DNA from: Trujillonella endophytica | GTDB taxonomy: Bacteria; Actinomycetota; Actinomycetes; Mycobacteriales; Geodermatophilaceae | Reading direction: 5' to 3' | Assembly (NCBI RefSeq): GCF_019799905.1 | Contig: NZ_JABGCI010000003.1 | Span: forward strand, 124,001 to 188,000 | Length of the DNA stretch: 64,000 bases | Part shown: positions 8,846-17,335 of the stretch, in pieces | Layout: each line of letters starts with the position of its first letter | Position numbering within the stretch: the first letter of the stretch is position 1 | Notes under the pieces: generated by a model | What the model was told of the DNA's origin: nothing | Seen by the model: the letters and a program-made list of their open reading frames with translations, nothing else | The model's database searches: none | Position numbers and translations under genes: made by a program

Positions 8846-10956
8846 GCCGACAGGTCCTTTCGGGCGAAGAGTGCGCAGTTGCCTGCCGTGTCCGTCTCGA
8901 GGGACTGTCCCGGCGGCACGGAGATGGTGGTGTGCGGAAGTTGCACAACCGCCGGTCCGTGGATGACCACGCCGACCGGAGGTGGGGACAGGTACACCCC
9001 CGTGGTGATCCAACGCCCCTCGTCGGGCCAGAAGACCTGCCGGTCGTTGTCCGGGTCGTGGCTGGACTCGGTCGTCGGCTCGTGGGCCGTGGACTCGATC
9101 GCCTGGCCGTGACGCACTGCCGTGGCGATCACCCGGACGGAGAAGATCTCGACCGTGTGGAAGGCCGACAGCGCCGTAGAGCCGTACAGGCGCGAGTATT
9201 CAGCCGAGAACTTGCCCCCCAGTTCCGCCACCACCGTCTCGCTCACGTCGCCCGCCGGGAGGGGGATCGGCAGCTCCTGCAGATACTGGGTCGCGTAGCG
9301 GGTGAGTGCCGTGCGGTCCATCCGGATGTCTTCCGGCGCGAATCCAGCGTCGACCATGGTCTGCAGCGCTGTTCCCTCGAGCCTCTCGGTGACTGCCCGG
9401 ACCGCCTGCACGTCGAACGGGGCGACGATCGAGCACTCCTCCTCGAAGATCTGCTTCGCCTCCGTGACGGCGATGCCGAACGCCGAGAGCGTCGACGCAC
9501 CGTTGCCCAGTGGCACCAACACACCCTGAGCACCGAGCTCGTGGGCGAAGGCGAAGGCGTGCACGGGGCCGGCGCCGCCGAACGCGTAGATCATGAAGTC
9601 GCGCGGATCGAGCCCCTGCTCCAAGGTGCGCTGACGGATCAGCGTAGCGGCCGCGAAGCTGTTGACCTTGAGAATCCCTGCTGCCGTCTCCTCGAGACCG
9701 GCCCCCAGCGCGTCGGCCAGTCGACCGACCGCCGCCTCGGCGGCCGCCCGGTCGAGCTTCATCTTGCCGCCCAGGAACTGGTCGGGGTCGATGAGCCCCA
9801 GGACGACGTCGGCGTCGGTGACCGTCGGCAGCGTGCCGAGGCCGTAGCAGGCAGGGCCGGGGTTCGAGCCGGCTGACTCCGGCCCGACCCGCAGGCCGCG
9901 GCTGATGTGGTCGACCTGAGCGATGGAGCCACCGCCACAGGCGATCGAGCGCACATCGAGCTGGGGCAGCCGGTAGGTGTACTGCTCGATCACCTGTTCG
10001 CTGGCCAGCAGCGGAGCGCCATCGATGAGGAGGCCCACCTCGAACGACGTCCCGCCCATGTCCGTCGCGATGACATTGCGATGGCCCAGCCGGGCCGCAA
10101 GTGCGGCTGTCCCGGCAAGCCCCCCGACCGGGCCGGAGCCGATCGTCTTCACCGGCGTCTCGGCGGCGCTCGCCACCGGGACCACACCCCCGTTGGACTG
10201 CATGATGAACGCGGGCACGGTCAATCCCCGCTCGGCGAGGTCCGCTTCCAGCTGCCGCAGGTAGCGGCTGGAGCGGGGTCCCACGTAGGAGTTGATGACC
10301 GTGGCCACGGTCCGCTCGTACTCCCCGATTCGGGGAGCGATGTCCGACGACAGGCTGACGTACATGTCCGGGCGGATCTCGTGGACGAGCTCGCGGATCC
10401 GTCGCTCGTGCGCGGGGTTCCGGAACGACCACATCAGCGCAACCGCGATTGCTTCGACGTCCTGATCCAGCAGTGCGCGAAGCGCGGACCTGGCTTGCTC
10501 CTCATCCAGCGGAACGAGCACCGAGCCGTCGTTGACCACTCGCTCCACGACTTCGGCGACGTGCTCGCGCGGCACCAGCGGCGCCGGCTTGTCGGTGTCC
10601 CGCACATTCAGGAGCTGGTCCGCGGGGACGCCCGCCGTCCGCCCACGGCCGCGCATCATCAACAGCGCGTCCCCGTGCCCCTGGGTGGCAATGAGTCCCA
10701 CCTTCGCCCCGAGCCGCTCCACCACGAGGTTCGTGCCGATCGTGGTCCCGTGCCCGAACTGCTCGGTCTGCTGTAGGAGCGCTTCGAGGGAAAGCCCTTC
10801 TGCCTCGGCCAGCAGCTGCAGCCCGGCCAAGACCCCCTCGACAGGCGAGGTGGCGTGGGTGGACAACGCCTTGCTCTGGACGACGGTTCCAGCCGAGTCG
10901 ACTGCCACGCAGTCTGTGAATGTTCCGCCGATGTCGACGCCGATCGCGTAAGTCAC
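8842..10956 (-). CDS. hyuA: Hydantoinase A/oxoprolinase-family ATPase subunit
   Basis: 704 residues from a GTG at 10956, giving VTYAIGVDIGGTFTD, the standard N-terminus of HyuA with its actin-like phosphate-binding loop. Later landmarks are the second ATPase motif DMGGTSFEVGLL, ACGGGSIAQVD, GPACYG, and the C-terminal domain ending LFARKDLSA. HyuA binds ATP and works with HyuB, which overlaps it by four bases. An in-frame ATG at 10992 would add 12 residues but no ribosome binding site supports it. A GTGCATGCAC palindrome lies 14 bases upstream of the GTG, where it could control transcription. The transcript may be nearly leaderless. Confidence 0.9.
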   Translation of the reverse strand: MTYAIGVDIGGTFTDCVAVDSAGTVVQSKALSTHATSPVEGVLAGLQLLAEAEGLSLEALLQQTEQFGHGTTIGTNLVVERLGAKVGLIATQGHGDALLMMRGRGRTAGVPADQLLNVRDTDKPAPLVPREHVAEVVERVVNDGSVLVPLDEEQARSALRALLDQDVEAIAVALMWSFRNPAHERRIRELVHEIRPDMYVSLSSDIAPRIGEYERTVATVINSYVGPRSSRYLRQLEADLAERGLTVPAFIMQSNGGVVPVASAAETPVKTIGSGPVGGLAGTAALAARLGHRNVIATDMGGTSFEVGLLIDGAPLLASEQVIEQYTYRLPQLDVRSIACGGGSIAQVDHISRGLRVGPESAGSNPGPACYGLGTLPTVTDADVVLGLIDPDQFLGGKMKLDRAAAEAAVGRLADALGAGLEETAAGILKVNSFAAATLIRQRTLEQGLDPRDFMIYAFGGAGPVHAFAFAHELGAQGVLVPLGNGASTLSAFGIAVTEAKQIFEEECSIVAPFDVQAVRAVTERLEGTALQTMVDAGFAPEDIRMDRTALTRYATQYLQELPIPLPAGDVSETVVAELGGKFSAEYSRLYGSTALSAFHTVEIFSVRVIATAVRHGQAIESTAHEPTTESSHDPDNDRQVFWPDEGRWITTGVYLSPPPVGVVIHGPAVVQLPHTTISVPPGQSLETDTAGNCALFARKDLSA

Positions 10957-10968
10957 AGCGCATAACGT

Positions 10969-10986
10969 AGTGCATGCACATCTGCC
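10969..10986. promoter_or_regulatory. Palindromic element upstream of hyuA
   Basis: AGTGCATGCACATCTGCC contains the perfect 10-base palindrome GTGCATGCAC (10970-10979). Nearly the same 18 bases (one difference) occur at 14946-14963 in front of the SDR gene at 13981-14799. Matching context outside genes suggests a shared operator; the regulator is unknown. Confidence 0.45.
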
Positions 10987-11370
10987 GCACAATGCCCGAA
11001 CGTAGCGCCCGTCACACCCAGCCGAGCTACTTCGACAGCCCGCGCCCCATGACCCCGTTCACCTCATCGGGGCCCAGGGATGACGGCTCGTCGGTGACGA
11101 TCCGTCGGGCTTCCTCGTCCGCGCCCGAGGCGGCGCGAGCCCCTGCGGAGCGGTCACCTGGAGCTGACGGCCTGCTCACGGGCTACCGTGTCCGGACTCG
11201 ATCGAGCGACGATCGTCGTGGCCAGGAACTCGCGGACTCGGTCGGCGGCCCGACGGACGCAGTCGCAGGGTGAGGGTGACCCCTGATGCCGCACGACGTG
11301 CACGGGGACGGACAAGAGCTGACGACAGCCCGGCGGGAGGCGTGCCCGACGAGGCGTACGCCACCGGCCG
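10987..11370. other. Intergenic stretch, no gene seen
   Basis: About 380 bases between the hyuA promoter region and the isomerase-like gene. Frames that are open here show no motif. Nothing else recognised. Confidence 0.5.
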
Positions 11371-12204
11371 CTACGAGTCGCCCGCGGCCAGGGCGATGTC
11401 CAGGATCTCGCGAGTACGAGACGTCGCCAGCTGCGCGGCCTGGACCGCCGGCATGGCCGCGAGCTCGGGGGAGAACACCTCGGGCCCGACGCATTGCAAG
11501 CCACCCGACTGCGCGAGTTGGCGGATCACGCGGATGAGGTCGAAGGTTCCGTCACCGGGCAACTTTCGATGTCGGGTGTCCTCCCACAACGTGCCGACTG
11601 GCTGAGCCTCGGCGTCGTTCAACTGGACGGCGAAGATGCGATTGCCCGGAATGGACTCGAGGGTGTCGAAATCGGGGTCGCCGCGGAAGAAGTGCCAGGT
11701 GTCGAGGAGTAGCCCGCCGTTCTCCCGGCTGGCGGTGCTCACGATGTCCCACGCGGACCTGATGTCCGGCACGACCGTCATCGGGATGAACTCGAGGTGG
11801 ACCAGTTGGCCTGACTCGGCAGCCCGGTCACACAGCCGTCCGAAGCCGCGAGTCAATTCGGCGAGCGAATCCGACGAGTTGGTCATCGCTACTGCGCTCA
11901 TCGACGTGCAGCCGAGGTCTCGGCACATGCGCAGCGTCTCATCGAGACCGACATGCGCGTCCCCGAATGGCCACGCATCGTCGTACCGGTGCCAGTTGAG
12001 CACCGGATCCATGATCAATGTTAGCCCGCGATCCTGCGCCCAGGCACCGATGTCCCTCGCGTGCCACCCGTCCTGCTCGGCCTGACGGACGTCGGACGGA
12101 CTCAGGCTGAAGCCCTCGAATCCGCAGGCCGCAGCAGCGGCGGCACGATCGACGAGGGACGACGTGCGGAAGCCGACGGTGCCGGACCACAGGAACCACT
12201 TCAT
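11371..12204 (-). CDS. Sugar phosphate isomerase/epimerase-like TIM barrel protein
   Basis: 277 residues, the usual length for the AP-endonuclease-2/xylose isomerase-like TIM barrel family. The metal-binding strand ends are visible: LVHLEFIPM (Glu near 140), GLLLDTWHFFRGDPD (Asp, His near 172), AVQLNDA (near 200) and GPEVFSPEL (Glu near 248). Such proteins isomerise or epimerise sugars, ketoses, inositol derivatives or shikimate-type intermediates, or act as dehydratases, usually with a divalent metal. AGGAG precedes the ATG. It follows a Gfo/Idh/MocA dehydrogenase by 75 bases, a very common partnership in sugar and glycoside catabolism. Confidence 0.85.
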   Translation of the reverse strand: MKWFLWSGTVGFRTSSLVDRAAAAAACGFEGFSLSPSDVRQAEQDGWHARDIGAWAQDRGLTLIMDPVLNWHRYDDAWPFGDAHVGLDETLRMCRDLGCTSMSAVAMTNSSDSLAELTRGFGRLCDRAAESGQLVHLEFIPMTVVPDIRSAWDIVSTASRENGGLLLDTWHFFRGDPDFDTLESIPGNRIFAVQLNDAEAQPVGTLWEDTRHRKLPGDGTFDLIRVIRQLAQSGGLQCVGPEVFSPELAAMPAVQAAQLATSRTREILDIALAAGDS

Positions 12205-12279
12205 CGAGTGACAGTCTCCTCGCCTGCTCGGTGCACCGGAGCAAGAAAAATGCCGGACGTCGTCCGGGCCGGGGACGAT

Positions 12280-13398
12280 CTACACTTCGGTTTCTCGGAC
12301 CACCGTTTTCGTCGTCCCCGAGGCGGTCGATCGCAGGATCGCCTCGTGGACCTCGGTGTTCCGGAGCCCGTCCTCGAACGTGCCGGCGGGTGGCCAGGCG
12401 CCGCCGTCCCCCTCCCCCCGAATGCTCGCCAGGAAACGGGCGTGCATGTGCTGGGCAGCCCGCGAGAAGCGAGTCGCCCGGGCCAGCGACTTCTGCAAGG
12501 TCGAAGAGCCGTGCACCTCCTGAGGCGCATCCAGCAACTCCCCCACCAGCAGATACGACGGGGGGTCGAGCACCCGTTCCCCAGCTGCTGTGATGAGGGT
12601 GACGACGTCGTCCGCCGTCGTACGGAGCGTGCCCTCCGTACCGGCGACCCGGGAGATGGCATCCGGCGGTCCGAATGTGCCGATCGAGCTCTGGATGCTC
12701 CCCACGGCGCCGCCGGCCGCCGCGAAGTGGACGGCAAACGTCTCCGCCGCGTCCCAGTCGTGCTCGGTGACCTGGAGCTCGGATGCCGTGACCCGCGTGA
12801 TGTCGCCGACTGCGAGTCGGGCCTCGTCGATGAGGTGCTGGATCTCCGCGTTGAGCCATCCCCCGAACTCGTCCGTGCGGCCGAACCACTCGGGCACCGT
12901 GGCGTCTCGTCCGGCAAGCAGCCCGCCGAAGCGGACGTGGGACCACATCGTCGGCGTGCCGATCAGCCCGCGCCTGATGGCGTCGCTCACGACCGCCTGG
13001 TGCGGAAGGAACCGCATCTCAAAGCCCACCCGGTTGACCACGCCTGTCGAGCGGGCGGCCTCCCACATCGCTCGAGCGTCTGCGACCGTGGTGGCGAAGG
13101 GCTTCTCGCACAACACGTGCTTGCCCGCGGCGATGACGCGGAGCGTGATGTCCCTGTGTGCGGTCGGCGGGGTCGCCACGACCGCGGCCACCACCCCGGG
13201 CGCGCTGAGCGCCTCCTCCAACTCGGTGGTGGGAAGCGGGATCTCCAACGCGGCCGCACGGCGCGCCGTGCGTGTCGCATCCGTTCCGACGAGGGCCGCC
13301 ACGTCGAAGCCGACCGCTCGCAGGGCTGGGACGTGCATGAGGCATCCCCAACCCGTGCCGACGACGACCACACCGGGCCGCTTGCCTGACCCGCTCAC
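12280..13398 (-). CDS. Gfo/Idh/MocA family NAD(P)-dependent oxidoreductase
   Basis: 372 residues from the GTG at 13398. The N-terminal Rossmann fold has VVVVGTGWGCLMHVPAL, the conserved loop VVATPPTAHRDI and the CEKPFATT motif (Glu-Lys-Pro, catalytic Lys near residue 97). The C-terminal alpha/beta domain ends KTVVRETEV. The family oxidises or reduces sugars, inositols and similar polyols. The GTG start overlaps the stop of the fragment upstream (GTGA). The longer open frame to 13566 would overlap that fragment, so I did not use it. Together with the downstream TIM-barrel protein it suggests a sugar-like or polyol intermediate. Confidence 0.88.
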   Translation of the reverse strand: MSGSGKRPGVVVVGTGWGCLMHVPALRAVGFDVAALVGTDATRTARRAAALEIPLPTTELEEALSAPGVVAAVVATPPTAHRDITLRVIAAGKHVLCEKPFATTVADARAMWEAARSTGVVNRVGFEMRFLPHQAVVSDAIRRGLIGTPTMWSHVRFGGLLAGRDATVPEWFGRTDEFGGWLNAEIQHLIDEARLAVGDITRVTASELQVTEHDWDAAETFAVHFAAAGGAVGSIQSSIGTFGPPDAISRVAGTEGTLRTTADDVVTLITAAGERVLDPPSYLLVGELLDAPQEVHGSSTLQKSLARATRFSRAAQHMHARFLASIRGEGDGGAWPPAGTFEDGLRNTEVHEAILRSTASGTTKTVVRETEV

Positions 13399-13751
13399 GA
13401 ACGGTTGCCCGCCGCAGACATCGAGCCCTCGGCCACGAGATGGGGCAGCGCCTGCTCCTCGAACACGTCCACGCTCATCCAGGAACCTCCGGACCCAGGG
13501 CCGCCGATCAACGGGGCGAACCGCAGCTCCCCGTCCTGCCCGCGTTCCCAGAGCCTCCGCGAACACTCCCCGGGAGTGATCCAGGAAGCCGAATCCGCGC
13601 GTACGCCGTCCAGGGACTCCATCGGCCGCCAGGACGCCTCAGTCCGGCCCGTCCGGTCCCCCTGAGCGTACGAATCGGTCCCCTGCATCACGGGGGGCGC
13701 ACGATCGTCAACGCGGCCTCCGGTCCTCGGCGAGGTGGACGATCTGGGCAA
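13395..13751 (-). pseudogene. C-terminal fragment of a luciferase-like (LLM class) flavin oxidoreductase
   Basis: The frame ends with LWERGQDGELRFAPLIGG and SVDVFEEQALPHL, a clear match to the C-terminus of LLM-class flavin-dependent monooxygenases (typical ending: FxPLxGGxPPxxAxxSLxLFxxEVLP). Only roughly the last 55 residues look homologous; the roughly 60 residues before that do not, and the rest of a normal 350-390-residue enzyme is absent. Its TGA overlaps the GTG of the dehydrogenase downstream, so the operon was probably LLM oxidoreductase then dehydrogenase then isomerase before the deletion. Confidence 0.5.
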
Positions 13752-13980
13752 GTCATAGGTGCACGACGCTTCCCCGATTGATCACCTCGGCCTCGTGGAT
13801 GTCGTGCAGCTCCGTCGAGGGGGACACAGGAAGGCCCCAACCCTGCCACCGAGCGCGCTGACGACGGAGCACTCTCTCCGACGCCAACCGCGGGCCGTCA
13901 CCGATGAGCGCGAGTGAGACGACGTCCTGTCTCCGCACCGAGAGGCCCGCTGCGCAGAGAGGTACGGACCACGTCCCTGC
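13752..13980 (-). other. Short unassigned stretch with a 61-residue open frame
   Basis: A minus-strand frame at 13753-13938 encodes 61 residues (ends EVINRGSVVHL). I do not recognise it, and it lacks a clear ribosome binding site. It may be further debris of the truncated gene next to it. Confidence 0.3.
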
Positions 13981-14799
13981 TCAGTACGCCGACATTCCGC
14001 CGTCTACAGCGAGCGCGTGCGCCGTCGTCCAGGTGGACTCGTCGGACAACAGGTACACGATGGCATGCGAGATCATCCTCGGCTCCATGGCGGCGTCCGG
14101 GTGGAAGTTCGAGTAGACGCCCAGCAACGCCTCGTTGCCAGCAGAGACCTCCGCGAAGTGCGCTTTGGCACCCCGAGCCATCTCGGTGTCGATCGGCCCG
14201 GGGTGGATGGTGTTCACGCGGATTCGGTGCTTACCCAGTTCCGCTGCGAGCGTCTTCCCCATTCCCGTGACGGCGTATTTCGACGCGACGTACGGGATGT
14301 TGAACGGGCCAGGCTTCAGACCGCCGGCAGAAGAGACCAAGACGATCGACCCGCCTTGTCCGGCCTCGACCAAGACCGGGGCAGAAGCCATGACCGTGTT
14401 CCACACCCCCATGAGGTTGACGTCGATGACGTCGCGGAACTCCCGGTCGCTGTACCCATCCCAGGGGCGGAGGATGTCGATGCCCGCGTTGGCCACTACA
14501 CCGTCAAGCCGGCCGAGCTCGGCTACGCCGCTGTCAAGGACCTCCTTGAGCCGGGCACCATCTCGGACGTCGGCCTGCTGCGCGACGATCCGCCGGTCCA
14601 AGGCCTCCACGAGCCTGACGGTCTCCTGCAGGTCCTCGGGGGTGGCACCTTCGTACTGGGTGACGGTGGGTATCGACTCGCAGATGTCGACCGCGATGAT
14701 GTCGGCACCTTCCTCGGCGAGCCGGACAGCGTGAGCGCGCCCCTGGCCGCGAGCCGCACCTGTGAGAAAGACGACCTTGCCGTCCATCCGTCCTGCCAT
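13981..14799 (-). CDS. Mycofactocin-coupled type SDR dehydrogenase
   Basis: 272 residues from the ATG at 14799, which has GGGAG eight bases upstream. It shows TGAARGQGRAHAVRLAEEGA then DIIAVDIC and a long insertion (YEGATPEDLQETVRLVE ... RRIVAQQADVRD) before VANAGI. This arrangement is characteristic of the actinobacterial SDRs that hold NAD tightly and pass electrons to the peptide-derived cofactor mycofactocin. The catalytic Ser is in LVSSAGG, with YVASKYA (YxxxK), and the end is LAVDGGMSAY. It would oxidise an alcohol or carveol-like cyclic substrate. A palindrome shared with hyuA lies about 150 bases upstream. Confidence 0.85.
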   Translation of the reverse strand: MAGRMDGKVVFLTGAARGQGRAHAVRLAEEGADIIAVDICESIPTVTQYEGATPEDLQETVRLVEALDRRIVAQQADVRDGARLKEVLDSGVAELGRLDGVVANAGIDILRPWDGYSDREFRDVIDVNLMGVWNTVMASAPVLVEAGQGGSIVLVSSAGGLKPGPFNIPYVASKYAVTGMGKTLAAELGKHRIRVNTIHPGPIDTEMARGAKAHFAEVSAGNEALLGVYSNFHPDAAMEPRMISHAIVYLLSDESTWTTAHALAVDGGMSAY

Positions 14800-14945
14800 T
14801 GCTGCTTCTCCCAACCGTCATGATCAGCGGGCTGTCGAGCAGCCAGTGCCCCTGTAGGGCCGTTGAAGATCTGCGATGCCGTGCCAGGGGCGAACCGTCT
14901 ACGCACGGCGCGGCTGTACGGACGCCAGCCGGCTGCGCCTCCGAC

Positions 14946-14963
14946 AGTGCATGCACATATGCC
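14946..14963. promoter_or_regulatory. Palindromic element upstream of the mycofactocin-type SDR
   Basis: AGTGCATGCACATATGCC, with the GTGCATGCAC palindrome at 14947-14956, differs by one base from the element upstream of hyuA. It lies about 150 bases from the SDR start. Operator role is inferred from recurrence only. Confidence 0.42.
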
Positions 14964-15077
14964 TAGTACGCGACCCCAGTCGAGCTGAAGTCTCGTAGAC
15001 AGCACGCGCACGGCCGCGGTGGTGGACGACGTGCCACGTGTCCGGGCGCACCTCGGGAGCCTCCGGACTGTCAACAC

Positions 15078-15209
15078 GTGAGCCCCGGCGACCTGCTGCA
15101 CGTCGATCTCATGAGGCTCGGCCGCATCCCCGACGGCGGCGGCTGGCGAGTTCACGGCCACACCGCCACCGTCGATGGGCCGCCGACGTCGATGACGGTC
15201 CATCGCTGA
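15078..15209 (+). pseudogene. Fragment of an IS481-family transposase
   Basis: VSPGDLLHVDLMRLGRIPDG then GGWRVHG matches the start of the DDE domain of IS481-type transposases (usual form PGELVHVDVKKLGRIPDGGGWR). The flanking protein is absent and the frame ends at 15209 with unrelated residues. It is a short relic marking a past insertion between the SDR and the AhpD-like gene. The rest of the 14964-15273 interval shows no gene. Confidence 0.6.
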
Positions 15210-15273
15210 TCCCGAGGTCGGCGGCGATCTGCTCGATGCGCCGGCTCGGCCTCGGGCTTGCCCGCGCGGAAGG

Positions 15274-15816
15274 TCAGACGGCGCAGACGGAGTCGAATCC
15301 CAGCGCGTGGGTCACTCGGCCGAGGCCCATCCAGGCAGCAATGCAGTACGACAGGTCGACGATCTCGTCGTCGCTGAACGCGTTCTTCATCTGCGTCCAG
15401 AAGTCTTCGTCGTAAGCCACCTTGATCGGATCGACGCCGAGCCGCTCCGCGTAGTCGATCGCGAGTCGCTCCCGCTCGCTGAAGATCGGGGACTCGCGCC
15501 ACCCATCGTTCACAGCGGCGTAGAAGCTCTCCTCGGGAACCTCGCCGTTATTGATCACCGAACTCTCGAGCGAGCCGCCGAACCGGTCGAAGTACGAGGG
15601 CAGGTCGCGAGCTGAACGCCGAGACTGGCAGATCTGGCACCCATTGATCTGAGCCGTGCGAAGTCGTGCAGCCTCGAACTCGCGCAGAGGCAGCTTGGAG
15701 TGCTGGTAGGCGGTCGCCGAAAAGTTCATCCCCGCACGGACGATGTCGACTGCGTAGTGATCCTTCGTGTACGCCACTGGATCGCTTGCGGACTCAGCCG
15801 GAATGTCGATACGCAC
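15274..15816 (-). CDS. AhpD-like/carboxymuconolactone decarboxylase family protein
   Basis: 180 residues from a GTG at 15816 with GGGAGG five bases upstream; the longer frame to 15855 lacks this. The redox motif NGCQICQ (CxxC, near residue 58) and the following RRSARDL are typical of AhpD-like alkylhydroperoxidase/carboxymuconolactone decarboxylase proteins, but the chain is longer than classic AhpD. RERLAIDYAERLG and DEDFWTQMKNAFSDDEIVDL form the second helical half. A truncated copy occurs at 19012 and a third copy at 41715. It may act in peroxide defence or as a decarboxylase/isomerase of a ring-fission product. Confidence 0.82.
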   Translation of the reverse strand: MRIDIPAESASDPVAYTKDHYAVDIVRAGMNFSATAYQHSKLPLREFEAARLRTAQINGCQICQSRRSARDLPSYFDRFGGSLESSVINNGEVPEESFYAAVNDGWRESPIFSERERLAIDYAERLGVDPIKVAYDEDFWTQMKNAFSDDEIVDLSYCIAAWMGLGRVTHALGFDSVCAV

Positions 15817-15848
15817 GTGAACCTCCCAGGTCCATCGGACAGTGATGA

Positions 15849-15862
15849 ATACCATAGGGTAT
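15849..15862. promoter_or_regulatory. Inverted repeat in the promoter region of the AhpD-like gene
   Basis: ATACC-ATAG-GGTAT, an exact 5-base inverted repeat, lies 33 bases upstream of the GTG and continues into GGTATGCAG, similar to the GTATGCCA element found elsewhere in the window. Could be an operator; unproven. Confidence 0.35.
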
Positions 15863-16066
15863 GCAGTTTGGCCGCGTCAACGGGCGAGTCCGCCGACCAG
15901 CTGATCGCCGCCCCGGGCGTAGGCCGCGCCGCGTCGGTGGCCGGCTCGAGCGCTCACGTCCGTTGGCCTTCGAGCGCCTCGCCGTCCTGGCCCCTGTGGT
16001 GGACGCGCTTTTGACGCGGACAGCGACCGAGCCATCGCTGAGGAAGGCACCGGGCTCACGCGGCCG

Positions 16067-16276
16067 GTGGTCGTGAGGACCTCCGCACCCGACGCGGCAA
16101 GCGGTAGGGACGATGAAGTCACCGGTGCCGACGTTCGCGGCGGCAAGCACCAGCGGGCCATCGCCTGTCGCGTGGGCCCGAAGGCGTCGTTCCTCACAGG
16201 TGTCGCACTGCCCGGCGACGGCGGTGTGACGGCGACCTCGGGGCAGTTCCTGCCGGTCCCCGAGCCATCGACATGA
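16067..16276 (+). pseudogene. C-terminal remnant of an SDR
   Basis: The reading frame ends KASFLTGVALPGDGGVTATS then GQFLPVPEPST and a stop. This is the C-terminal strand and tail of a short-chain dehydrogenase (usual form YITGVxLPVDGGxTA). No Rossmann or YxxxK part precedes it in any frame, so only about the last 40 residues of a lost gene remain. The rest of the 15863-16507 interval contains no other gene that I can support. Confidence 0.45.
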
Positions 16277-16507
16277 GAGCGGATTCCCTCCGAGGGCACC
16301 CCGCCGCCCGATGCGTTCCACTCACTGGAGTCGACCGGCAGACGGTCCAAGCCGCTAGGATGATTTTTCGCCGCAGAGTATCCGCCCATAGGCGGACTGA
16401 CGCCTCGGTCAAAGGTGGCTGCGCCGGGACGTGCTCGAATTGCAATGCTCGCCCCAGCCCTCATCTCCTCGACTGCGGGCCGATCGCCGAGAAGGAAGGA
16501 CGAATTC

Positions 16508-17014
16508 ATGGCTGATGACGTCTCACGGGTGGACGACACCATCATGGTGCGCGCCGTACTCGAACGATACAGCCGCGCAATCGACCGACTGGACGGCGAC
16601 CTTCTCGAGTCCTGCTACTGGGCCGACGCGAAGGTCAATTTCGGCGTCGAGGAGCCGGTTGCCAACTTCATTCAACGTGCTCTGCCGTCGCTTCGCGACA
16701 GATACGACGCGACCATGCACAGTCTCGCGCAGTCGATCATCGAGGTCGACGCCGATCACGCGTATGCGGAAACATACAACGTCGCATACCATCGAGGCCG
16801 AGACGGGGGCCGGTCGACGCTCACAACGGTCGGGAACCGCTATGTCGACGTCTTCCACCGCCGAGACGGTGAATGGCGAATTCTTCACCGCCAGGTCATC
16901 ATCGAGTGGAGCAAACTCGATGCAGACGTCACGATAACCCATCCTGTGGAAAACTTTCCGCTCGCTCACCGTGACCGAAACGATCCCGCCTACCGGAGGC
17001 ACGCCATCTCCTGA
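16508..17014 (+). CDS. SnoaL-like (NTF2-fold) small enzyme
   Basis: 168 residues. The ATG at 16508 has AGGAAGGA seven bases upstream. The sequence has the SnoaL-like layout: LERYSRAIDRLDGDLLESCY near residue 20, a HSLAQSIIEVDADHAYAETY strand pair, and NRYVDVFHRRDGEWRILHRQ near 115. It ends NDPAYRR, matching the D-x-x-YR ending of the other SnoaL-like proteins here. It is closest in pattern to the one at 19319-19834. It stands alone on the plus strand, convergent with the SDR at 17336. The reaction is not known. Confidence 0.83.
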   Translation: MADDVSRVDDTIMVRAVLERYSRAIDRLDGDLLESCYWADAKVNFGVEEPVANFIQRALPSLRDRYDATMHSLAQSIIEVDADHAYAETYNVAYHRGRDGGRSTLTTVGNRYVDVFHRRDGEWRILHRQVIIEWSKLDADVTITHPVENFPLAHRDRNDPAYRRHAIS

Positions 17015-17335
17015 ACGCTGGTCACGGGCCCGGATCGCCCGTCAGGCCCGGCGTACGCATGAGAAGAAGTTCCGTGATGCGCCCGGGAGATCCGCGTCGG
17101 CCTCATCGGCGGTGACCCATGTGCCGGCGCTCACGTCCCGGCCTGGCTCCAAATTGATCGCGGTGAGCACGACCGCCGCGAACTCGACTCGAAGGGCGGC
17201 CGAAGCGTTCGGAGCGGAGACTGGTATGACGACGCCGGTTCTGTCGCTACTCAGGAGAATGTCGACGGGTCGTCGCTACCGTCCGTCGCAGCCCCCGACC
17301 CGGCGGAATCGAGGCTGGCGGACCGTCCGCACCCC
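17015..17335. other. Convergent intergenic stretch, no gene seen
   Basis: About 320 bases between the ends of a SnoaL-like gene and an SDR gene. A plus-strand frame is open but lacks any motif. Nothing recognised. Confidence 0.5.
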
